Assembly: GCA_949752745.1 (NCBI GenBank)
Contig: OX457033.1
Coordinates: forward strand, 18,825,907 to 18,889,906
Reading direction: 5' to 3'
DNA from: Protula sp. h YS-2021
Taxonomy: Eukaryota; Annelida; Polychaeta; Sabellida; Serpulidae
Length of the DNA: 64,000 nt
The translations under genes were made by a program, and so were the position numbers. Positions 13,101 through 24,398 of this stretch are shown piece by piece. The notes under the pieces were generated by a model, which did no database searches, had not been told where the DNA came from, and saw only the letters and a program-made list of their open reading frames with translations. Each line of letters begins with the position of its first letter. The stretch's first letter is position 1.

Positions 13101-14355
13101 ACAACAGATGTCACATTTCACTCATTTCGAGTAATGTAAACATTAGTCTGGACATGTGTTGTTGTTGTTTTTTTTCTCTCTCTTATTTTCTCTTTCAAAG
13201 CGCTCTTACAATGTGACTGCTCCAGTGTTTATACAGCATACACTGTTAACACACTGCTTTGCTTTACTGTGTATTGTGTACTCGTATTCATTGACAATAG
13301 ACATCTGTTGTTTTTTTCTTTCTTTTTTTTTTTTTTGTGGTGTTTATTTCACACAGTGCTACATGCCAGGAAGTGCTGTTGCTGATGTTTTCATTAAGAT
13401 ATTCGAGCTGTACAGATTGTTCAAATGTTTCTTCGTCATATCAATTTATGTAACATGCTCACACGGCCTGCGATTAATCGTGTTTAAAGTGATTTAAAGT
13501 GATTGTTTTAATTGCACACACATCGTATTTCAAATACTTTCTTCTTCTGTTGGTACAGGCTATAGAAAAGATAAGAGAATTCCTCCTGCAGAAGATTTAC
13601 CAGTTTCGAAAGCCAATGACTAACTACCAGATTACTCAGAATGCTATGCTGAAGTTTAGGTAGATTTTTGTAATTAGTTTGGCTTAAAGGTAAATTAAAA
13701 AAAAACCCATTAGGTCGATTTTAAGAAAGCGCTGCACATTTGGTAAAGATAATGAATGTGACACTGTATTTAAATCAAAATACCGAATTTGTATGTGCGA
13801 AGTGAGAAAAGAAAATTATGCTCGCTTGTGATTTGAAGCCAAAGAAACGGCAATGCGCTTACTCATTATGAATAAGTGTAAGTCGTCGATTGCATACTTT
13901 TGTTTACATTTTTTAAAGGGCCCACATAAGTATTAAAGAAAATATGAAATTAAAGTGAAATATCAAAGCAACCTTTCTTAATTTCAGATTTTTCAATGAG
14001 TTCTTGATGAATAATGATCGACAGATTGCCAAAGAAATAAGGGATGAATACGTAGATACAATGAGTAAAATCTACTATTCCTATTTCAAGAGTTATAGTT
14101 CACGACTTATGAAACTGCAGGTTTGATATTTAGACAACTGAACTCGGATAAATTTTATTAAGTATTTGACATTATAAACATTTGATATTTAAAAGCAAAA
14201 GATGGGTTAAACCTATTTTTTTTCCTCTAAATGTCCGTGTGGTTGCGTCCATGATACTGGCAGAGTATGAGTGATGTGAACGAGTTCTCTTTCCCTTTTC
14301 CTTCAAACAATCCACGATATTTTTTTCACTGATCAAGAGATAGAACACATTAGGC

Positions 14356-14391
<36 letters not shown>

Positions 14392-17300
14392 CAGTAAGCG
14401 AAAATTTCATTCTTTGGCTATGCAGTTTCTTTTTCATTGAATTTTTTCTAAAACATATACCTCAGAAAAGTCATAAATAAACAAAAAAAACAAAGCTGTC
14501 TGATTGCAAAGATTGTTTAAAAAGACAAAAAATATGGCTTTATGAAAGGGACTATTTTCCGTGTTGTGTTTCAGTTTGACGAAGTGGCAGACAAGGACGA
14601 CCTGATCGCGGTAGAAGACACGGCCAAGAGAGATATCCTTTGTGTGGCGTGCCGTATCACTGCGCGCAAGCTGGCGTATACCTTCGAGAAACAAAATAAT
14701 GCCTGGAAACTGAGCAAAATTATCCATAAAATTAAAGAAGGGGCTATAAAGAATAAAGGGTTCATTGAAACATGACCACAGGAGCTGTTTTCACTGTTCT
14801 GCTCGAGATGAGCATTTATCTGAAATCTTTCCTAAATGATTGTGATGTTCTTTTTTTCTCTTAACACAAACAAACGTTTCTTTTCAACAAAGAGCTCGTT
14901 GAAGAACAGGTCGACTGTGTTTACTATGGGTGACCGAGGCACCATCCTTACAACCAATCTAGAAGCACCAATCATTGTGCCCCATGCTGCGCAGAAGAGT
15001 GAACAAAAGGTGGCAGCTCATTGGTCAATTTTAACGTGCTCTGATTGGTTTATTTCCGAGATAAAAACATGCCTGTAAACACGAGGCCTCCGTGATTCCT
15101 TTTCATGTGCCACACTCTTGTGTGATTGTTTTCATATCAGACCCTTGCAGACTACAATTCGAAGCCATCTGCAATTGAAAACGAATATTTGATTCTAAAC
15201 TAAAAATCAAAATGAACATTGCTTCACGATAAGATTTTCCTAAAAACAAAAAGAGAGAAACACGAGACTATTTTGCATATGATTTGAACTGACCAAATTC
15301 GACTTATGTTTTTTTTTTTATGACAGTATTCATTTGAGAAGCTGTTCCGGAGCCAGCATTATGCCTTGCTGGACAACTGTTGTAGGGAGTATCTCTTCGT
15401 GCAGGATTTCTTCATCGTCTCTGGCCATCATGCCCAAGATTTGTTTAATGCCATCATGGGCAAAACACTTTCCATGTTTTTGGTACGTAAAACTTTCTCA
15501 TATGTATGTTTTCATTCGACAGAACAAATTTTGATAATCGTTTCGGGAATTTTTATTGTTTATTGTCAGATTAACAAGATGATAACTGTGTCTTTTATTA
15601 CCTGTTACTCATCTGAATGGTTTTCACTTCACGATGGTTTTTATGAGTTAGGGGTCGGTTAGAGTATGTGATACCACATAGAAAAAGATTTAAAGAAGTT
15701 GTGTTAAATTCAGCCCTTTTTTGGTTATATTCAGTCCTTTTTTTTTTTTTGCTCCGCCCCAAACGAAAATATTCACTTTGTCGTTGAGTATGTTTCATTT
15801 GTAGGGGTTCACGGTGATTGTTCATCTGATACTAAAGCTGTGCCCCCTCTAAATTTCGGAATCTATTTTCTTGAGTGAATTATTTTAATTTATTCCTTTT
15901 GCCCTGCTCAGAAACTGATGGACACGAACATTTCGGACTGCTACGACTCCATCGCATTGTTTCTGTGTACACACCTAGTACACCGCTACCGAGTACTCAT
16001 GAACAAGCGCACAGTATCAGCGCTCGACAGGTACTTATAAAACATCTAGTACATCGCTACCGAGTACTCATGAACAAACGCACAGTGTCAGTGCTCAACA
16101 CGTACTTATAAACACAGAGTACAACGCCATATAGGATATCTATTTGTAGGCAGTTGCGTGGCGGTTGGTATCAAATATCAGAAACGACATTTCAAGAAGT
16201 TTTTTTGTGAAAATCGTTTTATTGCAAAAACAGAAGAGCTGAAAATTATTCTTCTTTCTTTTAAAAAATATAACAGTTGGAGGCCATTGTTTTTACACAG
16301 ACTACAAATACGATTAATCTCAGAAGCCTTAAGGAAAGTCAGAAAGTACGTATTAAAGCTACAAATAAATACATAAATGAATATAAAAAACGGGCATCAG
16401 AGAATTTGTGAACACTAGTAGCTGGAAGGTTTTTACTGGTACTGCTTACAGGTACTGGGAAACTTTATTGGAGATGCTGTACCCGAGATTTGAGTACATT
16501 CTGCAACTGAACATTCAAAACATCCGGGAGTGTGACCCTCAGAAACTCGGCCATATTGACGTCACACCGCACTACGTGAGTCAGCAAAATCGTGTACTCG
16601 TGTTTTTGTTTGCGTGGACAAAGAATTTCTGCGCATTATTGATGGTCATATAAATTGTCGTGGAAGCAGATAAAAATAGAAAATAAATACTGTACATAAA
16701 TTATAAATAAAATGAGCCGAGTTATGAAGGTCCTTCCACAGGCAGTCGTTGCTGACTTCATGCTGGACGGGGGGAGGGGGGTGGGGGGGTAGGGGAAGAG
16801 TCTTGCCTTTCAGGTGACGCGTACATGTCCCAAAAAGAGCCTTGACCTTTTTTGTGTTCAGGTGACACGAAGATATGCGGAATTTTCGTCTGCTATCATT
16901 GGCTTAAACCGCACATTTCCAAGCGACAGGGTGGACCGACTTCTTGCGCAGATGCAAACTGAAGTGGACAAATTCAGCAAGCGAATGGCACGGGAGTTTC
17001 CCAATCAGAGGGAGCAGCTAATATTTCTCATCAATAATTATGATATGATCCTTGGAGTGCTCTCGGTGAGTAACATTCTTACTCCTTTTAAGTCAATAAC
17101 AAAGAAAAAAAGTCGTTTAACTAGTGGTGGATGTGTCACTTGTTTTGATTTTTTTTTTCGAAACTACAAGAAACAGTCGCTTAATCCGAATGCGCGTAAT
17201 TTGAATTCGGCTAATATGAACTTTCCTTATGGTCAATTGTCTATTCAGTTGACTTTGTTGCGTCGAACCTGGTTTCTGCAAATGCTACAGTCAGCGGATC

Positions 17301-18680
17301 ACGTCACAGTGGACTGGGGGGGGGGGGGCAAAACTCTTTGTCTTTTGCGCACGTTCTTTATGTCTTTTTGCGCACCTTTTTCTTGGCGCAGAGTGGACAG
17401 ACAGAGGAGTGCAAGGAGCAGGAGACGTTCAGAGCGCTGCTGGCGGCCTGCATCCAGGACTTCATCGAGGAGAGCCTCCTGCCCTATTTCGGGGAGCTCA
17501 TGATGTTCGTGAAGGAGTGCGAAATGGCTGCCGAGAGGGCCTCTCTGGACACGTACAGGCACCAAGAACGTAAACGAGTTTTCTTTGTTTTTGACATCAG
17601 TTTTAGCTAGTATATATTTTACAATATCACGCGTTAAGTAATGTAAGGTCGGATTTGGATGCTGGGGGGGGGGGGGGAGGGGGAGCTATTGGGATCTGAA
17701 CCAACTCACATAGTTATAGATGTACTGCTGTCCTTGGCCTTATTAAATGAAATGCTCAAAAACGCTTTGTTTAAAAAATACTGGAAAACGCTTGAGTTTT
17801 CATTTGAAAAAAAAAAAAAATTATAATAAATAACAATGGTGCTAGAAAGGAGTGGAATTTTTTTCAACTGAAAATTTTCTCCCGGACGTAAGTTGCATAC
17901 ATATTATGTAAACAAAACTTCGACTGGACGCTACGCAAGAGTCTGACTATACGCGAAAGCGCAGGGCACTGAAGCTCAGTCTGTTTCGAATATGCAGGTC
18001 GGGTGACTCATTTAGTGCGACAGTTCAATGACACTTGGAAGCGCGCCATGGAATCGCTGAACGCCGAAATCATGAAGTCCTTCTCGAACTTCCGAAACGG
18101 CACACAGATATTACAGGTAAAATGACATTCCGGGCATGTCAAAACGAGGCGATGTTTGTGGCGTGGTTTCAGTGGAACATTTTCTGGTGTAAGTGGAAAA
18201 TTTTTCTGTTAAGTGGAAAATATTCTGGTGTTAAATGGAATATTTTATCTCACTGTTCACGCGATTTGTTCCATGTTTTTCAACAGAACAATACCGTCTT
18301 CTTTCCTGTTCTTTATTCGTGACATCACTAATTAATTTTTGATATCAAGACTACTTTTATTGATATCAAGTCGAACTGCTGGTATCACAAAGTTACAATC
18401 TGATATTAGTAATAGAATGCTTGATATCAAAAAGTTCAATTAATGATATCAGAAAATATAAATGATGTGAAAACGGCATACCGTATATAACTATGTGAAC
18501 TTTATGTAATTTTCTTTTTTATTTGATTGGCAGGGAGCCCTGACGCAGCTCATACAGTATTATCACAGATTCCACAAAGTTCTCTCTCAGGCACCGTTTA
18601 AAAATATGCAAATTAGGAATGAGCTAATTAATATTCATCACGTGATGGTCGAAGTCAAGAAGCACAAACCGAACTTTTGA
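10158..18680 (+). CDS. VPS52: VPS52, GARP/EARP tethering complex subunit (17 exons, complete)
   Basis: Exons: 10158-10248, 10749-10801, 11064-11139, 11320-11387, 11754-11929, 12745-12895, 13559-13659, 13988-14120, 14575-14632, 14876-15009, 15327-15482, 15912-16030, 16452-16575, 16862-17065, 17392-17569, 17998-18116, 18534-18680. They join in phase to 2,088 nt, 695 codons plus stop, close to the roughly 720 residues of vertebrate VPS52. Recognisable segments along the protein are LGELDLTSEDF, YIQANLEDDIVKEALKTGVD, LRHYSKEVE, QAVRGELSQFVD, FRKPMTNYQIT, EIRDEYVDTMSKIYYSYF, SQHYALLDNCCREYLF, GALTQLIQYYHRFHKVLSQ and a KKHKPNF C-terminus. VPS52 is a mostly helical core subunit of GARP and EARP, which tether endosome-derived vesicles at the trans-Golgi network and recycling endosomes. 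The first ATG (10158) has A at -3; a second in-frame ATG lies at 10173 beside a TTTTCAG, so an upstream noncoding exon is possible. All introns are GT-AG except the ninth (AT-AC). Confidence 0.95.
11988..12050 (+). repeat. GGCCCCAA hairpin and GTCCGTCTGTCCGTC element end in VPS52 intron 5
   Basis: TAGGCCCCAA (11988-11997) and TTGGGGCCTA (12007-12016) form a perfect 10-bp stem with a 9-base loop. It is followed by GGTTTGGGGTGTCCGTCTGTCCGTC. A related GTCCGTCCGTCC-type sequence occurs in reverse orientation at about 40775-40855. Both look like ends of a dispersed non-autonomous element. Confidence 0.5.
12241..12648. mobile_element. Candidate MITE in VPS52 intron 5
   Basis: The segment begins near CGTGTTTTATTGG (about 12245) and ends near CCAATAAAACGCAG (about 12636-12649), giving imperfect terminal inverted repeats around GTTTTATTGG. 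Inside, motifs such as CAGATAATGTTTC and GAAACATTATC recur in both orientations. That structure suggests a non-autonomous DNA transposon of about 400 bp. Target-site duplication was not established and the boundaries are approximate. Confidence 0.5.
14357..14390 (+). repeat. (AAT)n microsatellite
   Basis: About 11 perfect AAT/ATA triplets in VPS52 intron 8. Confidence 0.9.
14633..14875 (+). other. U12-type AT-AC intron (VPS52 intron 9)
   Basis: Exon 9 ends AAGAGAG and is followed by ATATCCTTT, the consensus 5' splice site of minor-spliceosome AT-AC introns. Exon 10 begins GTTTCTTTTC, preceded by CAAAC, so the intron ends in AC. A branch-site match, TCTCTTAAC, lies just upstream; its branch A is about 11 nt from the acceptor, within the short distance usual for U12 introns. 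Using these borders gives the conserved reading AK(R)GFF.STKSSL in frame (phase 1). The exon 9 frame continues open well past the border but loses family similarity at once, and no GT donor at that point restores the conserved sequence. Confidence 0.88.
15971..16113 (+). repeat. Tandem duplication of the 3' end of VPS52 exon 12 with its splice donor
   Basis: Copy 1 (about 15971-16041) covers the end of exon 12 from CTAGTACACCGCTACC to CGCTCGACAG and the first intron bases GTACTTATAA. Copy 2 (about 16042-16113), about 71-72 bp further on, repeats the exon end and the same intron start, with the junction changed from CGACAG|GTACTT to CAACAC|GTACTT. The substitution at -1 should weaken the second site. 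Confidence 0.85.
18325..18470. repeat. Palindromic GATATC repeat cluster in VPS52 intron 16
   Basis: The palindrome TTGATATCAA or a close variant appears about six times (near 18340, 18359, 18381, 18400, 18420, 18441), spaced about 20 bp apart with AT-rich spacers. This looks like a small satellite-like or transposon-derived element. No function is implied. Confidence 0.6.
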
Positions 18681-18784
18681 AAACTTCTAACCCAAGAACT
18701 CGTCTGAGACAGAAAATTGGTTGCTTAAAATATGTAGAAAACATAATGAATTACAGAAAACTATAATGTGTTAATATTCTATTC

Positions 18785-18790
18785 AATAAA
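18785..18790 (+). promoter_or_regulatory. Poly(A) signal AATAAA of VPS52
   Basis: AATAAA about 105 bp after the VPS52 stop codon, in AT-rich sequence. The position suits a short 3' UTR; the cleavage site itself was not assigned. Confidence 0.6.
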
Positions 18791-18999
18791 TAGTTGCTTC
18801 GAATCATTGAATTGTAAACTGTGTGTTAAGTGTGTTCTGTAATATTGACAGCACTGAAAATGTTAATAAATGGATAAAAAAAAACCCTCACTCAAAAATG
18901 ACTCTATTTTCAAAGACTGTCATTCGAGCCACTGTCTATATTGTGCAGCCATATCGTATTAGCACGGAAAAAAATGAAACACTTTTTTTTTACATAATT

Positions 19000-19005
19000 T
19001 TTATT
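19000..19005 (-). promoter_or_regulatory. Candidate minus-strand poly(A) signal
   Basis: AATAAA on the minus strand in an A/T-rich block. If used, it would end a very long TGFBR3 3' UTR only about 200 bp from the VPS52 end. Many other AATAAA matches exist between here and 27.3 kb, so the choice is speculative. Confidence 0.2.
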
Positions 19006-21995
19006 TAGTAACAGTGGTACAAAGTAATTTTCTAAAAAAAAAAAAAAGAGAGAGAAAAGAAAAACAATGTACACAAGAATCATTAGCTAATCAAACTACG
19101 TATATCTAAATTGTACATCACCGGAGAAAGTGGATAGAAGTTAAGAATCACCTGTACAATGTTCACATCATTTATAATGTTTCACCACACATAACCTGCA
19201 CACTACGCCACGAAGGACAACGTATTCGTTTGTGACGTCACAAAGAGGTAAATAACGCGAGGTCGTACATGTCCTGAATGGACATTCCCAGTCTACGAAA
19301 ATTTAACTGAGGTTTTATTTTGTGGATTACGGTTGGAGTTTGTTCCAATCAGCAGTTTAAACTTTTCAATACAGTCCAAGGCTTCCAAATCGGGTAACCA
19401 AGAAATGAAATCCTTTACTGAAACAAAAAGCTTTTGCGAAAAATAACATTGCTCGAGACTTTTGAGATACCACAAAACAAACAGCACTTTGTGGCACTTT
19501 AAGTATGGCCAGAAAGAGGGATTGTGGGGAAAAGAGAATCAACTTTTTCTTAGTACTTCCGGCTGAGGTAGCAACCAATTATAGGACATTTAACAGACCA
19601 GTAAGATATTTCAGCTACTGTCATTGACCAATAAGAACGCAGTGATACGTTTTGTTAAAATATCAAGCAAAAACAAACGTCATATCTCTCTCACACCTGA
19701 ATACATTGTTCGATAAACTGCTAACCCTTACCTAAAGTCAACATAAATATCGTGGCCAAAATGATGCAAATTAGTTGCTTCTTTTTCACTTGATGCGTTT
19801 CTTATGTTTATGCATTTACCCTGTTTTCCTTCCAACATCCCAGATTAAAGCATCTAGGAATCTCTCTACGTTTCTCCTTGACCCTGCTATGTACAACTAG
19901 TATTTTAAAAACAATCTGTGTCGTGATTTTTTAAAGAACTTTTCAAATACCCTTTTTTGTTTATAAAAAAAAATAAAAGCATATAATCCATGTTAAAAAT
20001 GCATAAATACCACGGTTATAATTAGGTCACCGGTTACTACAACTGCTAACAAAAAAGTAGTTTAATTTAAGGATATTCACTCAAATTATTTGCGGCAACT
20101 TCCAGAAAAGAAGTACCTTTTTATTGGCCTGCTTTGTTTCATAAGAATATTTTATACCCAGGTCGTTGTCAAATAAACGATTCCACTTCCGGAAATGACG
20201 CAAATAAAAGGAAGAAAATTCTTTAAATTGAAACAACAACACAAAAATAACATGAGAGATTTCTGTACAAAACAACCCGTAATAACGAAGTTTAAACTAA
20301 GATAATTGTTGCGGCACCCGCGACTCCTCTTCGAAGCGGATCATTTTTCATCACGCGATATTTTACACACCACTATCTGATTCGATCGGGCTATACAGCG
20401 CACATTTCAATATTCCACGGGGCATTCATTTTCTACATTAACCAATTCAGTATTCCAGTAGTAACCAAACATAACTAAATTTTATTTTCTACATATATTT
20501 TCTCGATATTCATCCATTTTCAGCTGAGTGACATTCCAACAGTAACCGCTGAATATTTTTTAAATTCACTTTTCACCTCGAGCCAAACAAGGACACGACA
20601 CATAATGTAGAGTTGACGAAAAAATATATGTTTCGTGCTTTCCTTTGATTTACATTTATTTAAAATCCACTAATCAATAGAATTCAAACGACTTTTACAC
20701 AAATATTATGAAACCAGTGTTTTCATCTTGTAGGCAAAACTAAAATTTAGCTACAAATATTCTCTTTAGAAACCGCTGGCCTTTAATTATTACACTTTGT
20801 TTTTTAAAAACAGAAATAACATCTAAAACAAAAATCCCAATAAATTTAAACTTAAACAATTTTAAACTTATTGTGCAATCCTTTTATAAACATGGATATC
20901 TTTTAATAACCAAGACGTATTTCTTCCTCAAAATAATGTAAATATAACTCACGGCGATTGTTTCCGACTTACTTTGTAAACTTACCAATTGGAGGTTCCT
21001 CTGTTTCCAAACTGTTACCTAGCAATAACCTTTTCAAACTGGTCTCGTCCAGAGATATGTCATTTTTAATAGCATTTAACTAAACATAAATTTAACTGAA
21101 AACATTAAATAGCTTTGAGGACATATACTGTATAGTTAATACTTGATGTGATTTACCTAGCCATTGTGACGTCACTACCCCTGTGCTTAACAGAAGGCAC
21201 AGTCAGATAAGACGTGACGTCACAATAGCATGACTGTGATGTTTCTAAAAAGGACAAGTTCCTGACAAATTAAGGCTTTTCTTTTTTAACTTTGGCTTCT
21301 TTGTAAGACACAACTTTTTATTTATACAATAATATTTTTTCTCGAGGTTTTTCCAACACACCACACCATAAACAAGTGCTGCAATTACAGTACAATAAAT
21401 TATTTAGGAAGCACAAACAGAGCCCCAATAAACCACAGAAAAGGATGTTGATCTAACTCATCCCCCCCCCCCCCCCGCCCCTCCCCAGCCCCCTTCACCC
21501 CCAGGATAAGATTTTGATCGAAACACAAGAATAAATCACTAATAAACACACCTTAAAAACGCGTGAAGAATGCTCAGATTCGCGGCTTATTTTGTCTTTC
21601 TCGTGAATCTGGCTATACGCTTGAGTCATGCACAGATCACCACTAACTTACATATGTACATGTCATACGCATATTCTCTAACAGGCACACATCCTTAACA
21701 TTACAAGCAGGCTCCGGCTACACCTGAAATCTTCCCTTCAACCACCAACAGGACACACGAACGAATAAGAGGAACCACACACCCCCCTGCACTGCAAAGT
21801 GATCTTGAAGTGTTGTCTTTTTAGCTAAAAATTTGGCATATCCAGTTTTCCTTATGTATACAAATCAACACTTCCGACTCAATAATTGCAACTTTAAATC
21901 AAACGTTATTTTATTAGAACTTAAACGTGAGCGTTTGATTAAAAAATTATCCAAACTGCTAAAATACTGAAATCAACCCCCCCCCCCCCCAAAAA

Positions 21996-22026
<31 letters not shown>

Positions 22027-22137
22027 TAAATAAATAAAGAAGACAGTTAAAAAGATCCTGATCTTTGGTTCCGACACATTTTGATTTTGAAGCCAAAAAA
22101 TGGAAGCGGACTGGGCCGGGTACGAAAAACAGAGAGC

Positions 22138-22241
22138 GAGAGAGGCGGAGAGAAGAGAAGACAAGAGTAGAAAAGAGAAGAAGAAGAAGAAGAAGGAGGA
22201 GGAGGAGGAGGAGGAGGAGGAGGGGGAGGAGGAGGAGGAGG

Positions 22242-22298
<57 letters not shown>

Positions 22299-22430
22299 GG
22301 GGGAGAGACAGAAGGAAAGAAGAGAAGACAAGAGCAGAAAAGAGAAGGAGAAGAAGAAGAAGAAGGGGAGAGAGAGAGAGAGATAGAGAGACAGAGAGAC
22401 AGAGAGATTTGGATATACTTATATATATAT
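22138..22430. repeat. Purine-rich compound microsatellite (GAA, GAG, GA)
   Basis: Runs of GAAGAA, GGAGGA and about 20 GA dinucleotides, all purine on the plus strand. The open frames of 94-167 codons on both strands (poly-Ser/Leu/Pro on minus, poly-Arg/Glu on plus) are translation artefacts of this tract. Confidence 0.95.
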
Positions 22431-24006
22431 ATATAAATTGAAGAAATAAAACCATTTTCCACATCAACTGAAAGCGAGTAATGTACTCAGGGTTGATTCT
22501 TTTGTTCTTGCGATGACATGTGTGTGCACGTTACTTGTTATCGTATTTTGCCGTTAACTGCGAGAACTGATCACCTGCCATGTTTTTATATGCATTAATC
22601 AGGAAAACACCCTCCCCCCCAAAAAAAGTAAAGGTTAGTCAGGAATATGGACACATGCATAACCCCTTGCTAGGAAAAAAAATTTTTTTTCTTGGTATAA
22701 ACTTCGTAACCACAACACTACGGGATGAAAACAAATTCCCACCCCAAATGAAAACCAGTTGAACATGTGATACGGAATTAAAAGCGTAACGATGCTTACG
22801 CAGTGTCAACATGTGGCGTGTGCTCGCGTGGGAGATATACCAGGAGCTAGACGGTATAACATCCACTGTGCTGTATACCGGTCCCACTCCAGATAGTCGC
22901 CCAACCTGAAAGGTTTGTGGAACCTGTGATTGGTTAATGTGCTTAAAAATGAACTTCTCACAGAACCCGTTTGAACGGCAGTTCATAATATGAAGGGACA
23001 AAATCTCAAAATCCATTTTTAATGAAAAAACAAAAAGGATAGCAACGTTGTTCACATATAAGCAGTAATACTTTGGGGCAATTCAACACATATGCCGAGC
23101 CCCCTGCCCCCCCCCCTCCCCCTGCCGTCCACCACCCACAGAACTGTAACATACGCACACTACTGTTTGTTATGAACTCCTTAATAACAAAGGCCAAACT
23201 GTGTGCCGACCCACTGCCATCAAGTGCACCTACACCCTATCACCTCACCCACTCCCCTCCCCCTCCGCCCCCTCCATAAGCGGGCTGTGTCCTAGATTCT
23301 CTTCGCATGTACTAACCCAACGCAAGCACACGTCACTGTTATGCGCAAGTCAATGCCACATGTGCTGCTATTTTTCTGTACATAGATATTTTTTCTTCTT
23401 CTCCAGCCTATTTTTGACAACCTGAGATGCCCTACATTTGGGAAGTTGTGCCAGGAATTGATTGCCCCGTATTTTTCCTCTCTCTAAATAGAACCTGGCG
23501 AAATTTCTTCACATTTTTCGTTCCTTCAAACTAAAATCTATGTGAATGGTGCGAAACACAATGTTTTTTTTTCAGTAAACAATCAAAAATATCCAGTCTT
23601 AAAACACTGAAGATAAACAAGTTAATATTTTGCTACGCTCCTGTCGCCACGTTTCTGAGGGGGGAGGGGGGGGGGGGGGATGGGGGATGGTGGGGGAGGG
23701 AGATTTTTTAAAACTCTAAAAATGTAAAAGCTTGTTTTTTTCTATTTTTGTTTTTGTTTTGTTTTCTTTGTTTTTGTTTTTTTTGATGGTCTGTTATTAC
23801 GTTTATGCTGCACCAAGTTGGTTAAGAGGGAGCCTTATGACCAACCGAGCCCGGATACTCCGCATGCAGGGAAACAAAAACAGAAGGAGAAGATGAGCGG
23901 TGCCATGTCACATACAGCTTATTCAATGCCTTGTGTTAAAACATCCTAACTGGTTAAGATTCTGCATGTTTATTCACAGCGTGAGCCCGCAAATACAATC
24001 GGGATT

Positions 24007-24398
24007 ATGGCGCGAGAGACACAGAACTGGTTCATGACGCGAAAGACGCGGCACACGATCATGACGCGAAAAACGCGGCACACGATCATGACGCGAAAGA
24101 CGCGGCACACAATCATGACGCGAAAGACGCGGTACACAATCATGACGCGAGTGACGCGGTACACGACCACGACGCGAAAAACGCGGCACACGATCATGAC
24201 GCGAAAGACGCGGCACACAATCATGACGCGAAAGACGCGGTACACAATCATGACGCGAAAGACGCGGTACACAACCATGAGGCGAGTGACGCGGTACACA
24301 ATCATGACGCGAGTGACGCGGTACACAATCATGACGCGAAAGACGCGGTACACGATCATGACGCGAGGGGCGCAGTACACGATCGTGGCCTGAGAAAC
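24007..24398. repeat. 27-bp minisatellite, ~14 copies
   Basis: The unit reads CATGACGCGAAAGACGCGGT followed by ACACAAT, with variants AAAAACG, GAGTGACG and CACGATC. Because 27 is a multiple of 3, both strands give long open frames (128 codons plus, 193 codons minus) with 9-residue repeats. I treat them as artefacts. The array is CpG-rich compared with its AT-rich surroundings. Confidence 0.95.

Noticed and set aside
16814..17503. 229-codon continuous plus frame
   Set aside because: Its first part is VPS52 exon 14 read through into the intron; the true exon ends at 17065 and exon 15 is in another frame.
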